Origin: Fibrobacter sp.
Lineage (GTDB): Bacteria > Fibrobacterota > Fibrobacteria > Fibrobacterales > Fibrobacteraceae
Direction of reading: 5' to 3'
DNA length: 64,000 nt
NCBI GenBank assembly: GCA_017475045.1
Contig: JAFVGH010000138.1
Location: 1-64,000, forward strand
Shown piece after piece: positions 43,970 through 51,486 of the stretch. The translations under genes were made by a program, and so were the position numbers. The stretch's first letter is position 1, and each line of letters begins with the position of its first letter. The notes under the pieces are model-generated. The model worked only from the letters and a program-made list of their open reading frames with translations, was not told the DNA's origin and searched no databases.

Positions 43970-44116
43970 TTTGCGAAAATTGAAGAAAAAAGTGTTTGTT
44001 CGGGTATTCCGAATAACCACTTCACGTAGGGGCAATACTTAGACAACGAGCAATGATTATGCATTCCGCATATGGTCTCCAGTCACATACGGATGTGCAT
44101 TTTGTCTCCTGCGTCC

Positions 44117-44272
44117 GCGTTAGGGATCGAAGCCCGTAGGGCCGGGAGGACCGCTGGTGTCCTGCGCTCGGCCCTCTAGGCGGGGAAGCCGTGGCCCCGG
44201 AACAAGTCCGGGGTAAAGTCCGCGCCACGGCTTCGTGCCGCGAGAGCCCGCCCCTGCGCAGCAGGGAACGCC
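44117..44272 (+). repeat. Island repeat, copy 2, with nested palindrome in hairpin 3
   Basis: 156 bp. The AAGCCGTGG/CCACGGCTT stem is kept, but its loop holds an extra CCCCGGAACAAGTCCGGGG palindrome, which resembles the cores of the GTCAT family. A degenerate leader unit (44070-44116) precedes it. Confidence 0.88.
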
Positions 44273-44273
44273 C

Positions 44274-44513
44274 TTACCCCTTCATGGCCTCGATCAAATC
44301 GAAACCGTCGCCGACCTCCGGCAGGGCTCCGTATTTCTTGTCGAAGTAGTCCTTTTCGAAAATCCTGTCCCTGCGGACCTTGCGGAATTCGCCCTCGTCG
44401 CTCATCTCGATATCGCTAAGCCGCTTTAGCACAGTCGCTTCGTGGGGCTTGCCCTTCTCGGCGAACCATATCTGGTCATGGTATTGGGTAATTTTTGTAA
44501 AAATGTTCTTACG
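44274..44513 (-). pseudogene. 3' stump of an AAA ATPase gene against repeat copy 2
   Basis: The minus strand reads FTKITQYHDQIWFAEKG...EATVLKRLSDIE...FEKDYFDKKYGALPEVG, ending in TAA at 44274. The DQIWF...YGALP pattern is the C-terminus of RloA-like AAA ATPases. Everything upstream of about 80 codons is missing. The stop codon is one base from the end of the repeat. Confidence 0.7.
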
Positions 44514-44892
44514 AGATTAACGCCCTAAATTGGCTAAATTCGTTTAGAAAGGGCGAAAAATCACTGGCTGGTAGACTTTTTTATCCCAACCGAGCTGCAT
44601 TTTTGCCCGGTGATGTCCCGGCTACTCGCTATAATATCTACGGGAGCCTTTTCTCCAATGTTGAAGAGAGGTTTAAACCTCGCTAGGATACATGTAATCC
44701 TGGCGGGAAACCGTAAACATTAAACCAAGGATGGTATGTCATGGGGTAGGCGAGAATTCCCTGCCGCTTGAAAACGGGATAAATAACACTGAATTTATAA
44801 GAATTTCATAAAAATGACTTTTTTGATGTGGAAAAGCTTTTTTTTTTGTTTAAATGTCTGACGATGTTGTCAGCATAAGAAAGGAGGTCAAT
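44514..44892. other. Unexplained non-coding segment with hairpins
   Basis: 379 bp with no supportable gene. Features: CGCCCT/AGGGCG stem with an inner CTAAA/TTTAG pair (44520-44556), palindrome GAGGTTTAAACCTC (about 44668-44682), and a strong GGAGG ribosome site at the right end belonging to the next gene. Could hold a structured RNA or the remains of a lost gene. Confidence 0.4.
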
Positions 44893-45069
44893 ATGGCGAC
44901 AAATCCGCCATCTGGAGACAATCATAGGAATGGAGCGGTCCGCTCCCGTTCCCAAACCTTTAATCCGAGGACGCAGCAGTTTGTAAAGCGTAATGCCGAA
45001 ACGGGCCGCTTTATGGACGTCAAGCAAAATGGCACGCCATTTAAGGGGGTGAGAAAGGATGCTCTATGA
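44893..45069 (+). CDS. 58-residue basic protein (PPSGDNHRNGAVRSRSQ type)
   Basis: Starts after AAAGGAGGT, the best ribosome site in the island. Sequence has NRNGAVR-like NHRNGAVRSRSQTFNPRTQQ, KRNAETGRFMDVK and PFKGVRKD. From memory, close relatives occur next to nuclease genes in many bacterial islands, with no known role. It overlaps the DUF1016 gene by 11 bp, so the pair is probably translationally coupled; it may be a regulator or partner of that nuclease. Confidence 0.75.
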   Translation: MATNPPSGDNHRNGAVRSRSQTFNPRTQQFVKRNAETGRFMDVKQNGTPFKGVRKDAL

Positions 45070-45985
45070 TGAGTATTCGTCTGTGGATTTCCTTAATTTT
45101 GTTCAGTCAAAACTGAATCCTGAATTTGTGCAGTTGGAAACTGCACAATTGGAAAATATTCAAAAACGGGATGCGATTAATTCGTCGTCGTTAATTGTGC
45201 AATCGGAAACTGCACAATTGCCAGCTTTCCCGAAGTTTATCGGCTTGACTTCATTTACAAATCATGTGGCGATTCTTTGCAATTGCAAGTCGTATGAGCA
45301 GAGATTGTTCTACATGCTATATGCTAATAAAGAAAGACTGTGCTGCGATGAATTGAAACGCAGTATTGCAAATGATACGTTTACGACCCTCTTGCGGTCA
45401 AAGAAGAATCTGTCAAAGGGAATGTTGAAAAATTATCCGCAGGCAGGCATAACCTTCAAAGACGAACTTTTTCTGGATTTTTTGAATTTGCCGGAGAAAC
45501 ATTCGGAAAACAAGCTGAAAAAGTCTATCGTGGAACAGATGAAAAATTTCATTCTGGAACTCGGCAGCAGGGAATTTTTGTTTGTTGATATGGAGTATGT
45601 TCTGCAGGTGGGTGCATCTTCCTACAAGGCTGATTTGCTCTTTTACCATAGAGGCTTGCAGGCCCTGGTGGCGATCGAACTCAAAACGACAAAGTTCCAT
45701 CCTAAGGATTTAGGGCAACTTGAGCTTTACTTGGAGGCATTGGATCGGGATGTCCGAAAGTCCAACGAAAATCCGTCAATCGGCATGATTCTTTGTCCAT
45801 CGGCAGACCAGGTCGTTGTCGAATATGCGATGAGTCGTTCTATGAGCCCGACTTTGATTGCCGAATACAAGAAGAAACTGATTCCGCAGGAAACGGTCCA
45901 GAAATTGCTTGGCGAATACTGCGCCTCATTTGAAATGGGAGCAACCCAAAGGAAAAAGGTCTCAACGAAACGAAAGAATAAGTGA
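45059..45985 (+). CDS. DUF1016/YhcG-type PD-(D/E)XK nuclease
   Basis: The C-terminal half is a PD-(D/E)XK domain: KADLLFYHRGLQALVAIELKTTKFHPKDLGQLELYLEALDR gives D, ExK and the downstream glutamine/leucine helix. The N-terminal half is the DUF1016_N helical domain (YEQRLFYMLYANKERLCCDELKRS). Between residues 20 and 60 the peptide QLETAQL/SETAQLP is repeated; the DNA under it forms two inverted repeats (45126-45148, 45193-45219). 308 residues, normal for the family. Confidence 0.85.
   Translation: MLYDEYSSVDFLNFVQSKLNPEFVQLETAQLENIQKRDAINSSSLIVQSETAQLPAFPKFIGLTSFTNHVAILCNCKSYEQRLFYMLYANKERLCCDELKRSIANDTFTTLLRSKKNLSKGMLKNYPQAGITFKDELFLDFLNLPEKHSENKLKKSIVEQMKNFILELGSREFLFVDMEYVLQVGASSYKADLLFYHRGLQALVAIELKTTKFHPKDLGQLELYLEALDRDVRKSNENPSIGMILCPSADQVVVEYAMSRSMSPTLIAEYKKKLIPQETVQKLLGEYCASFEMGATQRKKVSTKRKNK
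45126..45148. repeat. Inverted repeat inside DUF1016 gene, first
   Basis: TTGTGCAGTT, GGA, AACTGCACAA: perfect 10-bp arms, in frame. Same core as the intergenic palindrome at 51458-51484. Confidence 0.8.
45193..45219. repeat. Inverted repeat inside DUF1016 gene, second
   Basis: AATTGTGCA and TGCACAATT arms around a 9-bp centre, in frame, 67 bp after the first. Confidence 0.75.
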
Positions 45986-46042
45986 ATTTGTTCGCATTAG
46001 ACCTCCTGCCATTTGCAGATCTTCATCTTGTCACTCGCATCC

Positions 46043-46175
46043 GCGTTAGGGATCGAAGCCCGAAGGGCCGGGAGGGCCGCTCGTATCTTGTGCTCGGCCC
46101 TCTAGGCGGGGAAGCCGTGGGGTGACGCCACGGCTTCGTGCCGCGAGAGCCCGCCCCTGCGCAGCAGGGAACGCC
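46043..46175 (+). repeat. Island repeat, copy 3
   Basis: 133 bp, close to copies 1 and 5. Preceded by a degenerate leader unit (about 45990-46042). The DUF3800 gene ends 17 bp past it. Confidence 0.9.
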
Positions 46176-46192
46176 TGTGAGTGGGTGGCTTG

Positions 46193-46882
46193 TTAATTCC
46201 ACTCCTTCTTTTTTAGGGCTTTCAAATAGTTCTGCTTCAAATCTCTCCTGTTGCCGAAGAATGCCATTTCTGACTTTGAGAAAAGGTTGCTTTCAAGTTT
46301 CAGGTTTATAAGTTCCATCGTGCAAATAAAGTCTGCGACTTGGAATAATCTGTAATCGGATGGCATCACTTTTCGAAAAATCGGATTGGGCAACAGAGCG
46401 TTAAATACGGACGATAAAAGCTTGCTTACTTCAACTTGTCCGTTGTCGTAGTAAATTTTGACATCGTCAAAAGTGAGAAATTCATCATAATGACTTCTTA
46501 AAAATGAAGAAATTTGCTTTGAAAGTTTGCCTGTTGCTTCTACAGAATCTTTGATGTGCTTTTTTTCGATAGAGAAGCATTTATATTGAATCCCTGCAGA
46601 ACGAATAAACGCCATCATTTTGTTGAAAATACGTCTCCGTTCAACGATACTCATGTCTTTGTAAATTTCTTCCTTGCGGATAATTGGGCCGGTATGGATG
46701 CAAAGATTATCTAGTCCGAGATATGACAATTCCGTGTCAAGACGGTGGACATTTTCCTGAATGTCGATATCCTGCTTATGGAACACCATTGTTATTATGT
46801 AGTACGGAGAATGTGGGCTGTATTCGCCAAAGTCCCCCGATTCATCGATGAAAACGCTTAGTTCCTTCAAGATTCTCTCCAC
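46193..46882 (-). CDS. DUF3800-family protein behind a terminated leader
   Basis: About 229 residues: LSVFIDESGDFG with the first aspartate pair, YYIITMVFHKQ, KIYYDNGQVEV, and DYRLFQVADFICTMELI near the C-terminus, the DUF3800/RNase H-like set. The first start (GTG 46882) is at the very end of a terminator T-run; TTG at 46873 behind GGAGAG is an alternative. A consensus promoter and a 56-nt terminated transcript lie directly upstream, so expression probably depends on read-through or on a separate RNA. Confidence 0.78.
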   Translation of the reverse strand: MERILKELSVFIDESGDFGEYSPHSPYYIITMVFHKQDIDIQENVHRLDTELSYLGLDNLCIHTGPIIRKEEIYKDMSIVERRRIFNKMMAFIRSAGIQYKCFSIEKKHIKDSVEATGKLSKQISSFLRSHYDEFLTFDDVKIYYDNGQVEVSKLLSSVFNALLPNPIFRKVMPSDYRLFQVADFICTMELINLKLESNLFSKSEMAFFGNRRDLKQNYLKALKKKEWN

Positions 46883-46938
46883 AAAAAAAAGCGAGGAACT
46901 TCCTCGCCAGAGATGGACCTGGGTCTTTCGACCAGCCC
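46883..46938 (-). ncRNA. Probable 56-nt small RNA or attenuator leader
   Basis: Predicted transcript from about 46938 to the end of the T8 run at 46883. It has a 5' hairpin (CTGGTC...GACCCAG) and a 3' terminator hairpin GCGAGGAA/TTCCTCGC followed by eight T. The gene downstream begins directly at the T-run. Confidence 0.6.
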
Positions 46939-46944
46939 AATAAG

Positions 46945-46973
46945 AATATACTTAATTATAAGCCAAATGTCAA
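46945..46973 (-). promoter_or_regulatory. Consensus promoter of the small RNA
   Basis: TTGACA (46973-46968), exactly 17 bp, TATATT (46950-46945), minus strand. Confidence 0.8.
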
Positions 46974-47008
46974 TAGGTTGAACGAATAAAGATGATCATT
47001 TTACGTCC

Positions 47009-47150
47009 GCGTTAGGCCTCCAGCCACTTGCGACTGTGCATCTTGTTTCCCGCGTCTGCGTAGGGATCGAAGCCCGTAGGGCCGGGAGGGCCGCCCGTAT
47101 ATTGTGCTCGGCCCTTAGGCGGGTATAAGGGGCTGCGCAGCGGGGATTGC
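47009..47150 (+). repeat. Island repeat, copy 4 (degenerate) with leader unit
   Basis: 47009-47057 is a leader unit opening GCGTTAGGCCTCC; 47058-47150 is a shortened main unit that has lost hairpin 3 and ends TTAGGCGGG...GCTGCGCAGCGGGG. Confidence 0.8.
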
Positions 47151-47187
47151 TCTTTTTTTAAATAAAGAAGTTATTATATTACCATGT

Positions 47188-47888
47188 ATGGATTATTGTG
47201 AGCTCGCTACCGACCGGTTTCTCAACTCTACGTTCCTTAACACATGCGTGTTGGGCTTGTTCTCTTTTCTGCTGGCCGTGGCGACGGTCGTGATTGCTGT
47301 ATGCCAATATCGTTTCCAGAAGAACAGCCATGAGCAAAAACTCCTGCTGGACCGTGAAAACAGAATCCTTGATATCTACAATGTTTTTGCTGATTGCGGG
47401 CGAGTCTTTATTACGAAATACCCGAGTGTAAATCTCAAGTTGGGAATTTTGCCGAATGAATCGAACGTGAAAAACAGCAGGAGCATCGAAGTCAGGTTTG
47501 CAATACGTTTGGCATGGCAAAATTAATCTTTAAATCTGATCCGGTGATTATTGGCCAATTGGAAAAGATTATGAAAAGATTCCTTGAACTGAGTTCAAGG
47601 GAGCTCAAGGTTATCCTTACGCAAAGGGATGTGTTTATGAAGGCTTTTGAACAGGTGAGGGTCGCTTTTGCAGATAAGGGCATTTCCACCTTGCAAGATG
47701 TCTGGCTGAATCCGGAAGCGTTCGATATGCTGAACAAATTGAACAACACTCAAGACGTTATTGACCTTGAAAGGGAAATAGATGCCTTCCGGAATAACGA
47801 ACTCTCCGATGAGAATTTCGATAAGTACTTCGAACCGTATATCAGCAAAATTCCGAGGAATGGCAAAAAATCTGCTAAAATCTCTTGA
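47188..47888 (+). pseudogene. Membrane-anchored protein gene, probably frameshifted
   Basis: Two overlapping frames: 47188-47526 (one helix, LNTCVLGLFSFLLAVATVVIAVCQYRF, then a cytoplasmic start) and 47514-47888 (helical, no start signal needed). Adding one A to the A5 run at about 47471 would join them as ...NVKKQQEHRSQVCNTFGMAKLIF..., a single protein of about 233 residues. No family recognised. It precedes the ATPase gene by 40 bp. Confidence 0.5.
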
Positions 47889-47928
47889 TTTGTCACTTTG
47901 TGACAAGATGAATTTGTATTTTTGTGGT

Positions 47929-49098
47929 ATGAAGCTGTCAATTAAGAATTTTGGACCTGTCAAACAGGCAGTGGTGGATTTCAAGAGGATTAATGTCCTT
48001 GTCGGGCCGCAGAGCTCGGGCAAGAGCACTATCCTTAAAATTGCCAGTTTCTGCAATTGGATTGAAAAACATATTCAATTGACTCAGTCCCCGGGCGATT
48101 GGGTAAATCCAGACGTGGTAAAGTACCATTTGGTTTTATTCCATAAACTGGATGGTTATGCCTATCCGGGTTCTGAAATTTCCTATAAGTCGGAGACTTT
48201 ACAGTTCAAGATAAGCTTTGACAAGAATCTGCTCATTGAAACGCATTTTGAATGGACCAATAAGCGTTGGAGTTATAGGCGTACAAAAAACACCTATATC
48301 CCTGCAGAGCGTAACATTGTTGCGTCTATCCCAAATTGGCTCGATGTAAACTTTGACAAGTTCAACAACATTCGCAACTATATGGCGGAATGGGATGTGG
48401 CACGCCGAAATTTTGACAACCGGCACAAGTTGGATATTCTGAATATGGGCGTGTCGTATTTCTATGATGATGCGGACAAGTCGGACCATGTAGCATTGAA
48501 CGGGAAACAGTTGAAGTTCTCTAATGCTTCAAGCGGCCTGCAGTCTTTGATTCCGCAGTATGCCCTTTTGTCATATCTGTTCGATATCTCGCTTGTGTCC
48601 GAGCCGGCGAGTCTCCGGAAAATGCAGACAGACCTGATGCTTAAGGATATTATTGAGCAAGACCCAAAACTGAAAAATATGGGGATTGCCGATAACTACC
48701 TGAAAAATTGCGGTGTCAAGGTTTTCCTTGAAGAACCTGAACAGAATCTGTTCCCGAAGGCACAGTACGGGCTTGTTAAGTGGTTCGCTCAGAAGCTGAA
48801 CGGGAATTCGAACAATTCCTTGTTTGTAAGTACCCATAGCCCATATATACTGTCTTCGTTGAATAATTTGATTCAGGCGCACGATTCTGCGGCGAAGAGA
48901 GATGCTGCTAGGCAGAGTGCTGAGAAGATTGTGGGTCAAAAGGATTTTGTTGATTTTGACGATGTTCGCGTTTATGGTGTAAGCAATGGGCGCGTAAAGA
49001 ACTTGATGGACAAGGAAAACCGGCTGATTGCGCAGTCGTTCCTGGATTCTGCATCTTTGGATATTTCGAACGAATTTAGCCGGTTGCTTGATCTATGA
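47929..49098 (+). CDS. AAA15/21-type ATPase, first gene of a two-gene system
   Basis: 389 residues from ATG 47929. LSIKNFGPVKQAVVDFKRINVLVGPQSSGKSTILK holds Walker A (GPQSSGKS). Later come SSGLQSLIPQYALLSYL (signature-like), VFLEEPEQNLFPKAQYGL (Walker B) and LFVSTHSPYILSSLNNL (switch His). This is the SMC-like/OLD-like ATPase set without a Toprim domain. The next gene overlaps by 4 bp and has a nuclease-like motif, so the two probably form one defence unit. I do not recognise it as a named system. Confidence 0.8.
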   Translation: MKLSIKNFGPVKQAVVDFKRINVLVGPQSSGKSTILKIASFCNWIEKHIQLTQSPGDWVNPDVVKYHLVLFHKLDGYAYPGSEISYKSETLQFKISFDKNLLIETHFEWTNKRWSYRRTKNTYIPAERNIVASIPNWLDVNFDKFNNIRNYMAEWDVARRNFDNRHKLDILNMGVSYFYDDADKSDHVALNGKQLKFSNASSGLQSLIPQYALLSYLFDISLVSEPASLRKMQTDLMLKDIIEQDPKLKNMGIADNYLKNCGVKVFLEEPEQNLFPKAQYGLVKWFAQKLNGNSNNSLFVSTHSPYILSSLNNLIQAHDSAAKRDAARQSAEKIVGQKDFVDFDDVRVYGVSNGRVKNLMDKENRLIAQSFLDSASLDISNEFSRLLDL

Positions 49099-49559
49099 AA
49101 AAGTTTGAATCGGCATTGAAGGAATGGGCGGGTTCGTTGCCCAAAGGCTCTTGTTGTTCGACTAGGGATTCTAACATCAAGTTCGAAGAACAGAAAAGCA
49201 GCATTACTTTTGTTAATAAGTCAAAGAAGTCTTGCCTGAAGGTAAATGTCGATGGGAGTGTTATCCCGTCTGCAGAGAGCAGCTTGCGCTGTGATAAGCT
49301 GCTTGTAGAAAGATCGAGTCCGCTATTTTGTTTTGTAGAATTGAAGGGTGGTAATATTGGACACGCTATCAAACAACTTGAGACTTCTCTTGCGGATCCT
49401 CGACTGAATCCTGATTGTGATCAACAAAAACTTGCATTTGTTGTAGGTAAGAACCATTTCCCGGCATCTTCGCCACTGATCCAAAAGGGCATGAAGAAAA
49501 TTAGTGCCCTAAATGCGAAATTGATTGTTGTAAATACGCCTGCATCATATCTGCTGTAG
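49095..49559 (+). CDS. PD-(D/E)XK-like partner of the ATPase
   Basis: 154 residues: after FEEQKSSITFVNKSKKSCLKVNVDG comes RCDKLLVERSSPLFCFVELKGGNIGHAIKQLETSL, which gives D...E-x-K followed by a helix with a glutamine, the core of PD-(D/E)XK nucleases (compare ELKTTK...QLELYL in the DUF1016 gene). A final strand LAFVVGKNHFP follows. The family is inferred from this motif only. ATGA overlap with the ATPase gene. Confidence 0.65.
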   Translation: MKKFESALKEWAGSLPKGSCCSTRDSNIKFEEQKSSITFVNKSKKSCLKVNVDGSVIPSAESSLRCDKLLVERSSPLFCFVELKGGNIGHAIKQLETSLADPRLNPDCDQQKLAFVVGKNHFPASSPLIQKGMKKISALNAKLIVVNTPASYLL

Positions 49560-49713
49560 ATCGCGGATGTTCCGAACGGCGAAGGATTCACAAAGATTGT
49601 CTTTTGATTACTCTGAGTGAGATCTGTGTCGTTGGTCTCTATTGTGATGTTGCGTGTTACGTTTGATGATGCTTTCAGTTGAAATGCTTTGTAAAAACCG
49701 CGGTGTGAATTCC

Positions 49714-49846
49714 GCGTTAGGGATCGAAGCCCGAAGGGCCGGGAGGGCCGCCCGTATCCTGCGCTCGGCCCTCTAGGCGGGGAAGCCGTGGGGTGACGCC
49801 ACGGCTTCGTGCCGCGAGAGACCGCCCCTGCGCAGCAGGGAACGCC
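49714..49846 (+). repeat. Island repeat, copy 5
   Basis: 133 bp, nearly identical to copy 1; the identity continues into the FrhB stump for a further 400 bp. Confidence 0.9.
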
Positions 49847-49876
49847 CGTAAGGCACCCTGTGGGCAGCATCATGGT

Positions 49877-50407
49877 CGCTCGAAATACATGCGCCTGTTC
49901 CTGAGCCGTATTTGCCAGAATGTCTCTTGCGATGACTGCCGCTACCGCAAGAAGCCTTGAATTGCCGACATCACTCAGGGCGACTATTGGCGAGTCTCCA
50001 AGTATCACCCCGGAATGAACTACAACAAGGGAACGTCGGTGATTCTCTTGAATACTACTCCGGGTAGTATGCTATTTGAATCCGTCGCCGATAAAGTCGT
50101 CCAATGCGATTCTAAGATCGAAAACGCCATCGCCGGCAATCCCTGCATCGTCCGTTCCAGCGAACCGCACCCCAAGCGCGCCGAATTCTTCGCCAACTTG
50201 GACAAATACACCCTTGACCAGCTGATAAAGAAGTATTGCCCGTTTCCGTCACCCCTCAAGCGGGCGTATATCCGTGTGCGGGGGGGGGGGATGCTCGGTC
50301 GGATGGGGAAGCTTACACCACAGAAAATTCCAGCAAAAAACGGGGCGGACCTATTGACAACCGCCCTGCGTTTGTGTATATTTGATAGTGAACAAATGTG
50401 TAGATAG
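49877..50407 (+). pseudogene. 3' stump of FrhB/FdhB-family gene, copy 2, with stop and G11 run
   Basis: Same stump as 41021-41464. CGA in copy 1 (41102-41104) is TGA here (49958-49960), so the frame is broken. After PSPLKRAYIRVR a run of eleven G (50280-50290) replaces a short G3 tract and the sequence diverges. Confidence 0.75.
50354..50382 (+). promoter_or_regulatory. Consensus promoter of the DUF3990 operon
   Basis: TTGACA (50354-50359), 17 bp, TATATT (50377-50382). About 108 bp of leader before the first gene. Confidence 0.8.
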
Positions 50408-50496
50408 TCTTTTCTGCGCTACATGGGGCAGGGCTTCAGTCAAAGTAGCGCATTGACGCGGACATCTAGTGAATGTATATTTGGAAAGAGGATTAA

Positions 50497-50733
50497 ATGA
50501 CCGGAAAACTGAATAAGAAAATGTTCGAGCCGTTTGAAGGCTCTGTGTCCATCCAGAAGGGGGATGGACGTCGTGTATCGTATTTGTCGGTCAAGCGTTA
50601 TGCGGATTCTCTCAAGGAACTCGCCCTGAAAAAACGGACTTCGATTGCGGCGGTTCTCGGTGAGGCGTGTCGACCTATTGCTGTTGCGAAACGCCCTGCG
50701 GCAAGGCTCGATCGGAAGGATTCCAAGGCGTAG
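50497..50733 (+). CDS. Small basic protein, first gene of the DUF3990 operon
   Basis: 78 residues, ribosome site AGAGGA. The centre (RRVSYLSVKRYADSLKELALKKRTSIAAVLGEA) looks like a ribbon-helix-helix DNA-binding domain: a strand followed by two helices. This would fit an antitoxin or operon regulator (inference). Lies 14 bp before the DUF3990 gene. Confidence 0.6.
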   Translation: MTGKLNKKMFEPFEGSVSIQKGDGRRVSYLSVKRYADSLKELALKKRTSIAAVLGEACRPIAVAKRPAARLDRKDSKA

Positions 50734-50747
50734 GTTTGGGGGTAACG

Positions 50748-51236
50748 ATGAGTGATTCTCTGATTCTTTACCACGGCACCGATTCCAAAATTTTAACCCC
50801 CGACTTAGCGAAATGTAATTCGTACCGGGATTTCGGTCGTGCGTTTTATCTGTCCTACAATAAGGGGCTCGCCAAGAATTGGGCGGAAAAGAAAAATCCT
50901 GTCCGAGCAAAGGTGAACGATTACGGGATTATGTTGAATAATGCCGAAGATGGTTGCCTGAAGATAAAACGGTTCAAGGCCGATGCGAAATGGGCAAAGT
51001 TTGTTTACGACAACCGGACAAACGCGAATTTCGTCCGCCCGGATTACGACATCGTCATCGGCCCAATTGCGGATAATACCTTGCAGGACTGGTTCAACAA
51101 GATCGATGAAGAAGGTCTGAGCTTTGGCGATGTGGCTTCCAAGATTCAGTACAAGAAGTTCAAGGATGATCAGTTTGCGTTTTGTTCCACAAAGGCCTTG
51201 AACCTTCTGAAATGGGTGGGGTGTCATGACTGCTAG
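50748..51236 (+). CDS. DUF3990 protein, ADP-ribosyltransferase-like fold suspected
   Basis: 162 residues. Opens SLILYHGTDSKILTPDL with the YHGT motif, then RDFGRAFYLSYNKGLAKNWAEKK, PDYDIVIGPIADN and DQFAFCSTKALNLL, the DUF3990 pattern. H-G-T plus FYLS resembles the NAD-binding part of ADP-ribosyltransferase toxins; that is inference. Forms a set with a DUF3791 gene downstream (overlap 11 bp). A decayed relative is at 51969-52183. Confidence 0.8.
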   Translation: MSDSLILYHGTDSKILTPDLAKCNSYRDFGRAFYLSYNKGLAKNWAEKKNPVRAKVNDYGIMLNNAEDGCLKIKRFKADAKWAKFVYDNRTNANFVRPDYDIVIGPIADNTLQDWFNKIDEEGLSFGDVASKIQYKKFKDDQFAFCSTKALNLLKWVGCHDC

Positions 51237-51444
51237 TGTCAAATTGTCCTTGATGGACCACTACGTGAAGAAAATGACTATGATGCTTGCGAACGAGTTT
51301 AACTTGTCCGTAGAGAGTGCTATGCAGTTTGTTCTGGCTTCATCTTGCTTCAAGGAATTGCACGAAAAGTCATTTTTGCTCGAAGAAGGCGATTTGTTCC
51401 ATTTTGAACGCTTGAAAAAAGAGTTTGCCGACAAGGCCAAATAA
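51226..51444 (+). CDS. DUF3791 protein
   Basis: 72 residues, mostly helical: MDHYVKKMTMMLANEFNLSVESAMQFVLASSCFKELHEK, as in DUF3791 proteins found beside DUF3990 genes. Probably the partner (antitoxin or adaptor) of the DUF3990 protein. Two relatives are at 51754 and 52183. Confidence 0.75.
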   Translation: MTASVKLSLMDHYVKKMTMMLANEFNLSVESAMQFVLASSCFKELHEKSFLLEEGDLFHFERLKKEFADKAK

Positions 51445-51457
51445 AAAAATATTCGGA

Positions 51458-51484
51458 AATTGTGCAGTTGCCAACTGCACAATT
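51458..51484. repeat. 27-bp perfect palindrome
   Basis: AATTGTGCAGTTG, C, CAACTGCACAATT. Shares the GTGCAGTT core with the inverted repeats inside the DUF1016 gene. It ends in TTTT and touches island repeat copy 6, so it may also act as a terminator for the operon. Confidence 0.85.
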
Positions 51485-51486
51485 TT

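Noticed and set aside
43873-44064. 63-codon minus-strand frame over the terminator and palindrome
   Set aside because: It covers the terminator hairpin after the ATPase-Toprim pair and has no ribosome site.
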